Below are positions 27,833-36,592 of a DNA stretch of 64,000 nucleotides, in pieces. Source of the DNA: Tateyamaria sp. syn59. GTDB taxonomy: Bacteria; Pseudomonadota; Alphaproteobacteria; Rhodobacterales; Rhodobacteraceae. The stretch lies in contig NZ_VCBA01000008.1 in NCBI RefSeq assembly GCF_007995245.1, forward strand, positions 125,940-189,939, read 5' to 3'. The position numbers and the translations under genes were made by a program. Each line of letters begins with the position of its first letter. Position 1 is the first letter of the stretch. The notes beneath the pieces are model-generated. The model searched no databases. It had not been told where the DNA came from and was given only the letters and a program-made list of their open reading frames with translations.

Positions 27833-28440
27833 CCTGGCGCAAACGCATCTTCGATCTGTTCTTTGCCAGCCTGCTGGTCGTCATTCTGGGCCCCGTCATC
27901 CTGTATCTGATCTGGGTGATCTGGCGGAAACAGGGGCGGCCTTTGTTTTATGTGGCCGAACGGATGAAAACCCCGACAGAAAGCTTCGGGTTGTGGAAAT
28001 TCCGCACGATGACGGTCGTCGATACAGATCAGGGGGTGTCGGGCGGGCACAAGGATACGCGGATCACGCCCCTGGGGGCAAAACTGCGCGCCAAGCGGCT
28101 TGATGAGTTCCCGCAGCTTTGGAACATCCTCAAGGGGGACCTGTCCTTTGTGGGCCCACGGCCACCGCTGCGCGAATATGTCGAACGCTTTCCCGACATC
28201 TACGAACAGGTGTTGCAATCACGGCCCGGCGTCACCGGCCTGGCCACGATCCGATTTCATAAACACGAGGGGCGGCTGCTGGCGCGCTGTAACACCGCCG
28301 AAGAAACAGACGAGGTCTATTGCAAGGTCTGCGTTCCCCGAAAGGCCCGGCTCGATCTCATCTACCAACGGAATCGAAGCACGTGCTACGACTTCGACCT
28401 CGTCTTTCAAACCATCGGGAACCTGTTTCGAAGACGCTGA
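27829..28440 (+). CDS. undecaprenyl-phosphate sugar transferase (EPS initiating enzyme)
   Basis: A 203-residue bacterial sugar transferase of the short type. One N-terminal membrane segment (IFDLFFASLLVVILGPVILYLIWVIW) is followed by the catalytic domain with FGLWKFRTMTVV, LRAKRLDEFPQLWNILKGD and LSFVGPRPPL, and a C-terminal TGLATIRF. It transfers sugar-1-phosphate onto undecaprenyl phosphate. It starts in an ATGA overlap with the epimerase gene. After it comes a 200-bp gap that probably carries the promoter of the next gene. Confidence 0.92.
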   Translation: MTWRKRIFDLFFASLLVVILGPVILYLIWVIWRKQGRPLFYVAERMKTPTESFGLWKFRTMTVVDTDQGVSGGHKDTRITPLGAKLRAKRLDEFPQLWNILKGDLSFVGPRPPLREYVERFPDIYEQVLQSRPGVTGLATIRFHKHEGRLLARCNTAEETDEVYCKVCVPRKARLDLIYQRNRSTCYDFDLVFQTIGNLFRRR

Positions 28441-28640
28441 AAACGCGTCAAAGCCTTACCGAATCGTTAAATTTGTGTAAGAAGCTGCCGATGACGCACA
28501 AAAAATAGGCAATTTTTGGCACTTTTCCGCTGCGGGAGCCTTCGATTTTTCTGCAGCTGCAGTATACCGGCACGAATTTGATACGTAGAGGTGATAGCGG
28601 TGACTGAAGCCTACAAAGGGCGAGGGACCAAGGGGGCAAC

Positions 28641-30548
28641 ATGTTGAATCTGCTCAAGTCACTTTCGCGCACGCAAAAGCGAAATATTCTGATCGCAATT
28701 GACACGAGCCTCATTCCAGCCGCGCTTCTCTTTGCATTCAGCCTGAACCTGTCGACGCAAACCGCCTGGGACAGCTTTGTCGCGTACGTGCCGATCCTGC
28801 CCTATATGCTGATCGTTTCGGTCGCGCTGTCGCTGTGGCTGTGCATCTCCACATCGACGCTGAATGACTATGATACGGGGTCCATCGGGCGGACCGGGGT
28901 CTTCTCCGGACTGCTGGCGATGACATCGGCGCTGTTGACGACGGCTGCAAACATGCCACTGCCGCTGTCAACACAGATCACCTTCGGCATCTCGTTTTTC
29001 GTGTTCTCGATCATGAGCCGGGCCATCCTGCTGCAGATCGTGCTGGCGATTTATCGAAAGGGAACGGATCGATGCCGCGTGCTGATCTATGGCGCAGGCA
29101 CGACCGGGATGCAGCTGGTGTCGGCCCTGCGCAATCACGAACAGATCGAACCGGTTGCCTTTGTCGATGACAACCAGGCCCTACAGGGTTTGAACGTCCT
29201 GCGCTTGCCGGTCTACAGCCCGGTCCGCATTGCCGAGATCGTGGCCGAGGGGCGCATCGACCGCGTGCTTTTGGCCATCCCGTCGCAAAGCCACCCCAAA
29301 CAGATGCAAATCGCACGCCGTCTGCAAAAGATGGGGCTTGAGGTGCAAACGTTGCCCTCATTCTCGCAACTGATCGGAGAAGAGGCACTGGTCGACAAAC
29401 TGACACCAGTGAACGCGCGCAACTTTTTGGGCCGGGACGAGGTGATGACCCCGCGGGACGGCGGTGGCGAAGCGTATGTCGGACGCCGTGTCCTGATCTC
29501 GGGCGCGGGCGGCTCCATCGGCTCGGAACTCAGCCGTCAGGTGCTGGAGTATCATCCGGAAAAGATCGTGCTCTATGAGCTGAGCGAGCTTGCGCTCTAC
29601 CAGATCCACCAGGAACTCGCCCAACTGGCTGAAGGCAGCAACATCGAAATCGTGCCACTGCTGGGCTCGGTCACCGATGCACGCCAGGTGCGCCGCGTCC
29701 TGGCCGACCACGATATTCAAGTGGTGCTGCACGCCGCTGCATATAAACATGTGCCGCTGGTCGAGTTTAACCCGCTCGCGGGGCTGGCCAACAACGCGCT
29801 CGGGACACAAACGCTGGTCACCGAAGCGGCAGAGGCAAGCGTTGAACGCTTCATGCTGATCTCCTCGGACAAGGCCGTGCGGCCCACCAACATGATGGGC
29901 GCATCGAAGCGTTTGGCCGAACTTGTTGTGCAAGACATCGCCAACCGGGTGGCCGCACCCAAGGGCCTGAAATTCTCCATCGTCCGGTTCGGAAACGTGT
30001 TGGGATCGTCCGGGTCCGTCGTGCCACTGTTCCAAGAACAACTGCGCCGGGGCGGGCCGCTGACGGTCACCCACCGCGAGGTCGAACGCTACTTCATGAC
30101 GGTGCAGGAGGCGGTCAATCTGGTCCTGCGGGCCGGGTCCATGGCGAAGGGCGGTGAAGTCTTTGTTCTGGACATGGGCAAGCCGGTCAAAATTGAACAA
30201 CTAGCACGCCAGGTGATCGAAAGCGCGGGCTTTACCGTGCGCGATGTGCAAAACCCGGACGGCGATATTGAGATTGAGTTCACCGGCCTGCGTCCGGGCG
30301 AGAAAATGACCGAAGAGTTAACGCTAAGCGGCACGCAAGTCGGCACCGGCCACAAAAAGATCTTCTTCACCAACGAAGAGGGGCTGAGCGAGATCGAAGT
30401 GGCGTCGGCGATGCGCTCGCTCCGTCATGCGCTGGCGGCCAGTGACGAAATCGCCGCTCGGGCCACAGTCAAGCGCTGGGTCGAAGGGTACAGCGCGCCC
30501 AAGGATGCGCCCGAGGCAAGCCGGGAATTCGTTGCGCCTGTATCTTGA
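28641..30548 (+). CDS. polysaccharide biosynthesis nucleotide-sugar dehydratase (CapD/WbpM/PglF type)
   Basis: A 635-residue membrane-anchored enzyme. Four TM segments occupy about residues 12-130. A first Rossmann-like domain (VLIYGAGTTGMQLVSAL) and a second catalytic SDR (VLISGAGGSIGSELSRQVLEY) follow. The active-site segment reads ISSDKAVRPTNMMGASKRLAE, so the usual Tyr is Met, as in WbpM and PglF (SMK type), with Lys retained. Such enzymes act as UDP-HexNAc 4,6-dehydratases. It follows a 200-bp gap containing a CTGCAGCTGCAG palindrome. Confidence 0.92.
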   Translation: MLNLLKSLSRTQKRNILIAIDTSLIPAALLFAFSLNLSTQTAWDSFVAYVPILPYMLIVSVALSLWLCISTSTLNDYDTGSIGRTGVFSGLLAMTSALLTTAANMPLPLSTQITFGISFFVFSIMSRAILLQIVLAIYRKGTDRCRVLIYGAGTTGMQLVSALRNHEQIEPVAFVDDNQALQGLNVLRLPVYSPVRIAEIVAEGRIDRVLLAIPSQSHPKQMQIARRLQKMGLEVQTLPSFSQLIGEEALVDKLTPVNARNFLGRDEVMTPRDGGGEAYVGRRVLISGAGGSIGSELSRQVLEYHPEKIVLYELSELALYQIHQELAQLAEGSNIEIVPLLGSVTDARQVRRVLADHDIQVVLHAAAYKHVPLVEFNPLAGLANNALGTQTLVTEAAEASVERFMLISSDKAVRPTNMMGASKRLAELVVQDIANRVAAPKGLKFSIVRFGNVLGSSGSVVPLFQEQLRRGGPLTVTHREVERYFMTVQEAVNLVLRAGSMAKGGEVFVLDMGKPVKIEQLARQVIESAGFTVRDVQNPDGDIEIEFTGLRPGEKMTEELTLSGTQVGTGHKKIFFTNEEGLSEIEVASAMRSLRHALAASDEIAARATVKRWVEGYSAPKDAPEASREFVAPVS

Positions 30549-30657
30549 AAGCCGCGCTTTTCCGCTAGTTTGGCGCCCTCATGCCTCCAAGATTGTTTAA
30601 CGTATAGGCCCATGTTTAATGGCTTTAACAAACAAAGAACGACCGGACAGTGAACAC

Positions 30658-32829
30658 ATGCCTTTGCGGATAAGATCGCTTGTTTTGGCCGGCCTGAGCA
30701 GCCTGCCCCTTGCCTTGGCCCCGCAATTTGCAGCGGCACAGAACCGCGAAGCCCCGAAACCCAAGGTTGTCACCTCTGCCCCGACCCTGAACTTCTACGG
30801 TTTGCCCGGCCTCATCGACACGCCCTCGGGCGAGGCTATGCCGGATGGCCAGTTGGCGATTGGTATTTCCAATTTCGGCGGTCAGACCCGGACGACGTTG
30901 TCCTTTCAATTCTCGCCCCGGATCACCGCCAGTTTCCGCTACATCGGCATCCAGGATTGGAACTCGGACGGGTTCGATACCTACCGGGACCGCAGCTTTG
31001 ATTTCCGCTACCTGCTGCTCAAGGAACGTCAGTACCGTCCCGCCGTCAGCGTGGGTCTGCAGGACTTTGCGGGCACCGGCATCTATGCAGGCGAATACCT
31101 GGTCGCGACCAAGAATTTCATCCGACCCTTCCGCCTGCCCGGTCGCGCCAAGGTCACAGCCGGCCTGGGGTGGGGGCGTCTGGGCTCTTCGGGGTCCATC
31201 GGCTCGATCTTTGGTGAGGATCGCCCGGCATTTGACCCCAACGGCACCGGCGGCGAACTTGCGACCGATCAGTGGTTCCGCGGTCCCGTCTCTCCGTTTG
31301 GCGGGATCGAGTGGCAGTATAACGACCGCCTCGGATTCAAGCTGGAATACTCGCCCGACGCCTATGAGGCCGAAACATCGCGCGGCGTTTTTGAACGCGA
31401 GTCGCGCGTCAATTTCGGGGTCGAGTATCAGTGGACAAACGCGATTCGGGTTGGTGCCTACTACCTGTATGGTTCGGAACTGGGCGTGAACGCCCAAATA
31501 CAGTTCAACCCCAAGCGTCCGGCCACGCCGTTCACATTGGCAGGTCCACGCCCGATTATCGTCCGACCCTCGCGCGAGGCAAACCCGGCCTCCTATGACA
31601 CGGCCTGGGCTGCCTCGCAAAGCGCACCCATGATCCTGCGCGACGTTGTCGAGCCCGAATTGACCGAAGACGGCATTCGCCTCGAGAGCCTGCAAGTCAC
31701 CGCCAACCGGGCCGAAGCGCGCGTGTCCAGCTCACGCTACGCAAACCTTGCCATCGTGGTGGGCAGAACAGCCCGCGCGCTGGCGCGCCAGCTGCCGCCC
31801 TCGGTCGAAGTCTTTGACATCGTCCTGATGAACGAAGGCCTGGCATTGTCGACAACGACCATTGCACGGCGCGATCTCGAAACGCTCGAATTCCGGCCCA
31901 ACGCAGCATACGCGTTGCTGGCGGCGTCCGAAATCTCGGACGCGGCGCCCCGCGCGCCCGCCGGCGCAATCGACGGGACACAGGCTTATCCACGCTTCAG
32001 CTACTCGCTCGGACCATTTATCCGCCCAAGCTATTTCGACCCGGACCGTCCCGTCCGGCTTGACGTTGGCCTGTCGGCCCAAGGACAGTACCGTTTTGCC
32101 CCCGGCTGGCTGCTGAGTGGCGAGGTCCGGCACAGGCTGGCTGGCAACATCGACAGCGGTCGCGAATCCAACTCTGTACTGCCACGCGTGCGCACCGATG
32201 CCCTGCTCTATGCCCAGGCGGGTGACACGACGATTGAAAACCTGTTTGTCTCGCGCCAATGGAAAACGGGCAAAAACACCTACGCCCGTGTAACAGCGGG
32301 CTATCTCGAACAGTTCTTTGGTGGCGTCTCGGCGGAATTCCTCTGGAAACCCGCCGCCAGCCGACTGGGGCTCGGGATCGAGGCGAACTATGCCAGACAG
32401 CGCGACTTTGATCAGCGGTTTGGCTTTCAGGACTATGATGTCGCAACGGGCCACATCTCGGCCTATTACGACTTCGGCAAGGGGTACTACGGCCAGGTCG
32501 ACGTGGGCCGCTATCTGGCCGGTGATGTCGGCGCCACCTTCACCGTGGAACGTCAGTTCGCAAACGGCTGGCGCGTCGGCGGCTTCTTTACGCTGACAGA
32601 CGTCAGTTCCGAAGAATTCGGCGAAGGCTCGTTTGACAAAGGGATCAACATCACGGTCCCGACCAGCTGGTTCATCGGCCAACCCAGCCGTCAAACCGTA
32701 TCAACCACGATCCGGCCGGTACAACGGGACGGCGGCGCACGGTTGAGCGTTTCTGGTCGCCTCTACGAACAAATTCGCACCGGCCACATCACCGAGCTGA
32801 ATGCAGATTGGGGAAGGGTCTGGGAATGA
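30658..32829 (+). CDS. yjbH: YjbH-family outer-membrane EPS protein
   Basis: A 723-residue exported protein with a signal peptide (ending LAPQFAAAQ). It opens with the family segment NFYGLPGLIDTPSGEAMPDGQLAIGI and continues with many aromatic, alternating beta strands as in outer-membrane barrels (FRYIGIQDWN, FRYLLLKERQYRPAVSVGLQDF). A second half from about residue 470 again looks barrel-like. It overlaps the downstream YjbF gene by 4 nt. YjbH is thought to take part in exopolysaccharide export. The order here is H then F. Confidence 0.9.
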   Translation: MPLRIRSLVLAGLSSLPLALAPQFAAAQNREAPKPKVVTSAPTLNFYGLPGLIDTPSGEAMPDGQLAIGISNFGGQTRTTLSFQFSPRITASFRYIGIQDWNSDGFDTYRDRSFDFRYLLLKERQYRPAVSVGLQDFAGTGIYAGEYLVATKNFIRPFRLPGRAKVTAGLGWGRLGSSGSIGSIFGEDRPAFDPNGTGGELATDQWFRGPVSPFGGIEWQYNDRLGFKLEYSPDAYEAETSRGVFERESRVNFGVEYQWTNAIRVGAYYLYGSELGVNAQIQFNPKRPATPFTLAGPRPIIVRPSREANPASYDTAWAASQSAPMILRDVVEPELTEDGIRLESLQVTANRAEARVSSSRYANLAIVVGRTARALARQLPPSVEVFDIVLMNEGLALSTTTIARRDLETLEFRPNAAYALLAASEISDAAPRAPAGAIDGTQAYPRFSYSLGPFIRPSYFDPDRPVRLDVGLSAQGQYRFAPGWLLSGEVRHRLAGNIDSGRESNSVLPRVRTDALLYAQAGDTTIENLFVSRQWKTGKNTYARVTAGYLEQFFGGVSAEFLWKPAASRLGLGIEANYARQRDFDQRFGFQDYDVATGHISAYYDFGKGYYGQVDVGRYLAGDVGATFTVERQFANGWRVGGFFTLTDVSSEEFGEGSFDKGINITVPTSWFIGQPSRQTVSTTIRPVQRDGGARLSVSGRLYEQIRTGHITELNADWGRVWE

Positions 32830-33512
32830 TAAACGGACTGAAATCCCTCGCGGTCTGTGCCGCACTCTTGGTTGCGGGCTGCTCCGGCGGCACCGACGAA
32901 CAGAACACGCAGGCCAGCCAGTTCCGCACTGTATTGGACGCCTATCGCGCGGGTCGGCAGGAGGTGCCCCCGGCTCCAGAACTCACGCCAGCCCTTATCG
33001 CGAGCCTGACGGTCCCAGCACTCGAAGTGACAATTGAAAACCGCGATGCAACGGCCTTTCTTGTGCCATTCTCAGAACGACGTGACGCGGGTCCGGGCCT
33101 CATCCGGACATGGCGCAGCGCTGACGATGTGCAAATCACCGTGCGCGACGGCGTGATCGCCGCAACACGCGGGGTCACCAACGATATCGGGTCCGTGGAC
33201 GCGGATACAGCGGTCAAGGCAATCCAACAGCGCGCGCCGATCTCCGGAAAGCATACGCTCTACATCAAGAACGGGAACAACGGGATTGATGAGATCCCAC
33301 TCGATTGTGAAATGCGCATGGTCAGGAACGAAGATCTCGTGATCGTTGGCCGGTCCTTCCCGGTGGTGCATCTGCAGGAAAACTGCACCGGCTGGAAAGG
33401 CGTCGTCGCCTTTGACTATTGGGTGGACCGACGCGACGCGACGGTGTGGCAAACGCGCCAATGGTCGGGACCAGAGCTTGGATATATCCGCACCCGCTTG
33501 CTCAAAAAGTGA
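32826..33512 (+). CDS. yjbF: YjbF/GfcB-like lipoprotein
   Basis: A 228-residue lipoprotein. The signal peptide ends in a lipobox LLVAGC with Cys at residue 19. The mature part contains EVTIENRDATAFLVPFSERRD, VQITVRDGVIAATRGV and CEMRMV with WYWVDRR-like aromatic strands near the end, matching the group 4 capsule YjbF/GfcB fold. It starts in an ATGA overlap with the YjbH gene and ends the operon. The next gene begins 116 bp later. Confidence 0.88.
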   Translation: MINGLKSLAVCAALLVAGCSGGTDEQNTQASQFRTVLDAYRAGRQEVPPAPELTPALIASLTVPALEVTIENRDATAFLVPFSERRDAGPGLIRTWRSADDVQITVRDGVIAATRGVTNDIGSVDADTAVKAIQQRAPISGKHTLYIKNGNNGIDEIPLDCEMRMVRNEDLVIVGRSFPVVHLQENCTGWKGVVAFDYWVDRRDATVWQTRQWSGPELGYIRTRLLKK

Positions 33513-33628
33513 TCAGCTTTCCGCGTTGCAGCAAAAATGTATCAGAAACGGGAACAGAACAGCGAAGCAGATTGTATTTTTGCTGAAACTGTCCTAGCTA
33601 ATCCTCAGGACGTTATAGGAGTCATATC

Positions 33629-33877
33629 ATGACCAAGACATTCAAACTGATTTCCGCAGCGGCTTTGGTTGCAGCAACATCCACCGCAGCGCTGGCGCAG
33701 GACGTGCCCTTGAACTCGACCGTTTCGGGCGGCCAGGGTAACGAAATCCAACTGGGCCAAGGTGAAGCGGGCGCATTGGCTGTACCGCCTGCAGCAGTGA
33801 TCGCAGTGACCGCAGCTGTGCTTGTGATTGCAGCAGGGTCGTCCTCGTCGACCACAACAACGACCGGCGCACCTTAA
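33629..33877 (+). CDS. YjbE/GfcA-like small secreted Thr-tailed protein, copy 1
   Basis: An 82-residue protein with a signal peptide (MTKTFKLISAAALVAATSTAALA). A short polar stretch is followed by a hydrophobic segment (VIAVTAAVLVIAAGSSSS) and a Thr-rich tail (TTTTTTGAP). This layout is like E. coli YjbE and GfcA as remembered. It is the first of three tandem copies in this window, follows yjbF by 116 bp, and has its own terminator. It lacks the proline-rich linker seen in copies 2 and 3. Confidence 0.85.
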   Translation: MTKTFKLISAAALVAATSTAALAQDVPLNSTVSGGQGNEIQLGQGEAGALAVPPAAVIAVTAAVLVIAAGSSSSTTTTTGAP

Positions 33878-33906
33878 CAAACGCCTGGTTGTAAACAGAA
33901 TTCTCG

Positions 33907-33939
33907 AAAGGGCTTGCTTCGGCAGGCCCTTTCTTTTTT
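33907..33939 (+). terminator. terminator after YjbE-like copy 1
   Basis: AAAGGGCTTGC and GCAGGCCCTTT form an 11-bp stem (one G-T pair) closed by a TTCG tetraloop and followed by CTTTTTT. The same stem-loop recurs 525 bp downstream after copy 2. Confidence 0.9.
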
Positions 33940-34009
33940 GCCTGACACTCTGATCAGGAAATCACCGATCGCGTCCCTCACCACATGGAAATTCGCAATC
34001 GCTCGCAAC

Positions 34010-34080
34010 CTTTCGCCGTGCGCACGGTGCAAAACCGGCAAGGAGCCTCCTGTCACCGATGCTGCGGCGCAGCGCTCTTG
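34010..34080 (+). repeat. conserved leader repeat, upstream of YjbE-like copy 2
   Basis: About 71 bp align without gaps to 34532-34602 at a fixed offset of 522 bp, with roughly three quarters of positions identical, including GCCTCCTGTC and CGGCGAGG-like blocks. It lies about 65 bp before the start of copy 2. Confidence 0.75.
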
Positions 34081-34143
34081 TACATAACGTACCGGCGGCA
34101 AATCTGTGTGGATGGTCCAGACTAGCGAAAAGGTACCCTTCGA

Positions 34144-34404
34144 ATGATTCGCACTTTCTTTGCTGCGACCGCTCTGACCCTCGCAGGATTTGCGATGCCA
34201 GCAGTGGCTCAGGATGCAGCACAAACACCGCCACCGGGGCCCGCGGCCAACACACCGCCCCCCGCTACGGGCAACGAACTGTTTGCCGGCGGTCTGACGC
34301 CCGCCGCAACGGCGGCCATTGTCGGTGTCGGCATTGCGGTCGTTGCAATCGCTTCAAATGGCAGCAACGGCACGACGACAACAACGACGACGGGCACGCA
34401 GTAA
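34144..34404 (+). CDS. YjbE/GfcA-like small secreted Thr-tailed protein, copy 2
   Basis: An 86-residue protein. A signal peptide (MIRTFFAATALTLAGFAMPAVA) is followed by a Pro-rich linker (TPPPGPAANTPPPATG), a hydrophobic helix (AAIVGVGIAVVAIAS) and a Thr tail (GTTTTTTTGTQ). The tail closely resembles that of E. coli YjbE. Its start is preceded by an AAGGTAC ribosome site. It has its own leader repeat upstream and a UUCG terminator downstream. Confidence 0.85.
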   Translation: MIRTFFAATALTLAGFAMPAVAQDAAQTPPPGPAANTPPPATGNELFAGGLTPAATAAIVGVGIAVVAIASNGSNGTTTTTTTGTQ

Positions 34405-34433
34405 CACCCGTTCGACTTTACAAAAGATGAGCG

Positions 34434-34463
34434 AGGGCTTGCTTCGGCAGGCCCTTTTCTTTT
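34434..34463 (+). terminator. terminator after YjbE-like copy 2
   Basis: AGGGCTTGC and GCAGGCCCT form a 9-bp stem with a TTCG loop and a TTTCTTTT run. Nearly identical to the terminator at 33907-33939. Confidence 0.88.
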
Positions 34464-34531
34464 GCGAGGCACAGATCGGCTGAGGCGCTATAGCGTCCCG
34501 ACCCGATACAAAAACCGCAGCGACATGCGGT

Positions 34532-34602
34532 CTTTCGCTGTGCGCGTCTTGCAAAAACGGCGAGGTGCCTCCTGTCGCAATTGCTGCAGTGCGGCGCTAT
34601 TG
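34532..34602 (+). repeat. conserved leader repeat, upstream of YjbE-like copy 3
   Basis: Second copy of the 71-bp leader described at 34010-34080, 63 bp before the start of copy 3. Conservation of this noncoding block together with the terminator points to duplication of a whole transcription unit. Confidence 0.75.
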
Positions 34603-34664
34603 CGTATGACCCACACTGACGAAACCTAGGGACACCTTGAAACCAACCGGAAGGTATCCTCAGA

Positions 34665-34922
34665 ATGCTTCGTTCTTTCTTTGCTACGACCGCTCTGGTC
34701 TTCTCAAGTATCGCTGGGCCTGCAGGGGCTCAGGATGCAGCGCCAGCACCTCCGCTTGGCCCTGCGGCAACGACACCTCCGCCGTCGCCAAGCGGCGGAC
34801 TGCTTGGTGGTACGCTTACTGCCCCACCATCAGCTGCCGCAATCAGCGCGGCAATGGCGGCCGTTGCCACCACCACGACGACCGGTACTGGCACAACGAC
34901 AACAACCGGTACGTCGCCGTAA
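34665..34922 (+). CDS. YjbE/GfcA-like small secreted Thr-tailed protein, copy 3
   Basis: An 85-residue protein. A signal peptide (MLRSFFATTALVFSSIAGPAGA) is followed by a Pro-rich linker, a Ala-rich hydrophobic stretch (AAAISAAMAAVATTTTTG) and a Thr tail (GTTTTTGTSP). It shares the opening M-[IL]-R-[TS]-F-F-A-[AT]-T-A-L with copy 2. It lacks a recognisable terminator and runs into the convergent GPx gene 9 bp on. The hydrophobic segment is more diverged than in copy 2. Confidence 0.82.
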   Translation: MLRSFFATTALVFSSIAGPAGAQDAAPAPPLGPAATTPPPSPSGGLLGGTLTAPPSAAAISAAMAAVATTTTTGTGTTTTTGTSP

Positions 34923-34931
34923 CGTTAAACA

Positions 34932-35456
34932 TCACTCTCGGTTAAGCTCTGCCTCGATGCTGCGGCGCACAGGTCGTGACATCGGGGCAGATTGTGCGCC
35001 CCAGGTCTCGATCACCTGGCCGTCTGCGCCAACCAGAATCTTGTTGAAGTTCCAGCGCGGCACAAAGCCGACCTCGTCCTTCACCGCCTGATAGAAAGGG
35101 TGCGCATCCATGCCTTTCACGGACAGGATGTCCGTCATCGGCATGTCCAGACCAAAGGCGATCTCGCAGAACTCCCGCACCTCCTCCGCACTGTCCAATT
35201 CCTGCCGGAACGTATCAGAGGGCACAGCCAATACCACCAGCCCACGGTCGCGGTAGGTGTCATAAAGTGTCTGCAGATCTTCATACTGCCGGGTGAACGC
35301 GCATTGCGACGCCGTGTTGACGACCAGCACCGGTTGGCCCGCCCATTCCGACATGTCCAGCGTTCCGCCATCAATCGACGGAAAGGTAACATCCCGCATA
35401 CCGGCACTGGCCATCTGCCCTGCGAGCAGACAAAGCATAACAACAAAAGCGCGCAT
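34932..35456 (-). CDS. glutathione peroxidase family protein, exported
   Basis: A 174-residue thioredoxin-fold peroxidase with an N-terminal signal peptide (MRAFVVMLCLLAGQMASA), so it probably works in the periplasm. The peroxidatic Cys lies in VVNTASQCAFTRQYEDLQ. The canonical second motif (FPCNQF-like) is VLAVPSDTFRQE, with no resolving Cys there, while WNFNKILVGADG closes the catalytic tetrad. It uses Cys rather than selenocysteine. Convergent with copy 3 of the YjbE-like genes and divergent from msrB. Confidence 0.9.
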   Translation of the reverse strand: MRAFVVMLCLLAGQMASAGMRDVTFPSIDGGTLDMSEWAGQPVLVVNTASQCAFTRQYEDLQTLYDTYRDRGLVVLAVPSDTFRQELDSAEEVREFCEIAFGLDMPMTDILSVKGMDAHPFYQAVKDEVGFVPRWNFNKILVGADGQVIETWGAQSAPMSRPVRRSIEAELNRE

Positions 35457-35573
35457 GATGACCCTCCAGGTGCGTTTCTGGCTGACAGATAGTCCGCGAT
35501 CCGGACAGGTCACGCCCTTCCAATTCGCTTTACCCGCACCACATAAAGGCCGAACAGAAGGGAGTGGCACACC

Positions 35574-36017
35574 ATGGCAACCTACACCAAAAACCCCGAC
35601 GTCATCGCGACCCTGTCGCCCGAAGAGTTCTATGTCACGCAGGAAAGCGGGACAGAACGCCCCGGCAGCGGCAAGCTGCTCAACAACAAGGAACCGGGGA
35701 TCTATGTCGACATCGTCTCGGGCGAGCCGCTGTTCGCGTCGTCCGACAAATACGAAAGCGGCTGCGGCTGGCCGTCCTTCACCAAACCCATCGACAACGT
35801 CACCGAACACCACGACGCCAGCCACGGCATGATCCGCACCGAAGTGCGCAGCAAATACGGCGACAGCCACCTCGGCCACGTCTTCCCCGACGGCCCACGC
35901 GACCGCGGCGGCCTGCGCTATTGCATCAATTCGGCCTCCCTCCGCTTCGTCCACCGTGACGACATGGAGGACGAAGGCTATGGTGACTACCTAAACCAAG
36001 TGGAGGATGTAGCATGA
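35574..36017 (+). CDS. msrB: peptide-methionine (R)-S-oxide reductase MsrB
   Basis: A 147-residue reductase of the R-epimer of methionine sulfoxide. Catalytic Cys is in [20 protein letters not shown] and [11 protein letters not shown] are the other family motifs. Neither of the two zinc-binding CxxC pairs found in many MsrB proteins is present, so this is the zinc-free form. It has no export signal. It overlaps msrA by 4 nt. Confidence 0.95.
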   Translation: MATYTKNPDVIATLSPEEFYVTQESGTERPGSGKLLNNKEPGIYVDIVSGEPLFASSDKYESGCGWPSFTKPIDNVTEHHDASHGMIRTEVRSKYGDSHLGHVFPDGPRDRGGLRYCINSASLRFVHRDDMEDEGYGDYLNQVEDVA

Positions 36018-36520
36018 GCGATCAACGCGCCGTACTGGCAGGCGGCTGTTTCTGGGGCATGCAGGACCTGATCCGCAAGAAACCGGGGGTCAAGGCAACG
36101 CGGGTGGGCTACACCGGCGGCGATGTCCCCAACGCGACCTACCGCAACCACGGCACCCACGCCGAAGGGATCGAGATCATCTACGACCCCTCGATCATCA
36201 CCTACCGCGATCTTCTGGAGTTCTTCTTCCAGATCCACGACCCCACCACGCTGAACCGGCAGGGCAACGACGTGGGCCTCAGCTACCGCTCGGCCATCTA
36301 CCACGTGGACGAGGCCCAAAAACAGGTGGCCCATGACACGATCGCGGACGTCGAAGCCTCCGGCATCTGGCCCGGCAAAGTCGTGACCGAGGTCGAACCG
36401 GTCGGCGACTTCTGGGAAGCCGAACCAGAGCACCAAGACTACCTCGAACGCTTCCCCAACGGCTACACCTGCCACTTCCCACGGCCCAATTGGGTCCTTC
36501 CGAAACGCGCTGCAGAATAA
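36014..36520 (+). CDS. msrA: peptide-methionine (S)-S-oxide reductase MsrA
   Basis: A 168-residue enzyme reducing the S-epimer of methionine sulfoxide. The catalytic motif [10 protein letters not shown] carries the nucleophilic Cys, followed by [12 protein letters not shown] and [12 protein letters not shown]. It begins in an ATGA overlap with msrB, so the two stereospecific reductases should be made together. Typical resolving Cys positions near the C-terminus are not obvious. Confidence 0.95.
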   Translation: MSDQRAVLAGGCFWGMQDLIRKKPGVKATRVGYTGGDVPNATYRNHGTHAEGIEIIYDPSIITYRDLLEFFFQIHDPTTLNRQGNDVGLSYRSAIYHVDEAQKQVAHDTIADVEASGIWPGKVVTEVEPVGDFWEAEPEHQDYLERFPNGYTCHFPRPNWVLPKRAAE

Positions 36521-36592
36521 AGTTCGGAACAATCGGTAAGGCCCCACGTTCTTTCTTCAAGACAGCAACTGATAGATAGAAAGGACGAACAA

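Noticed and set aside
28551-28562. CTGCAGCTGCAG palindrome upstream of the CapD-like gene as an operator
   Set aside because: Short, of simple sequence and unsupported by a second copy or promoter elements.
29358-30200. 280-codon minus-strand frame opposite the CapD-like gene
   Set aside because: Antisense shadow with no recognisable motifs and no ribosome site.
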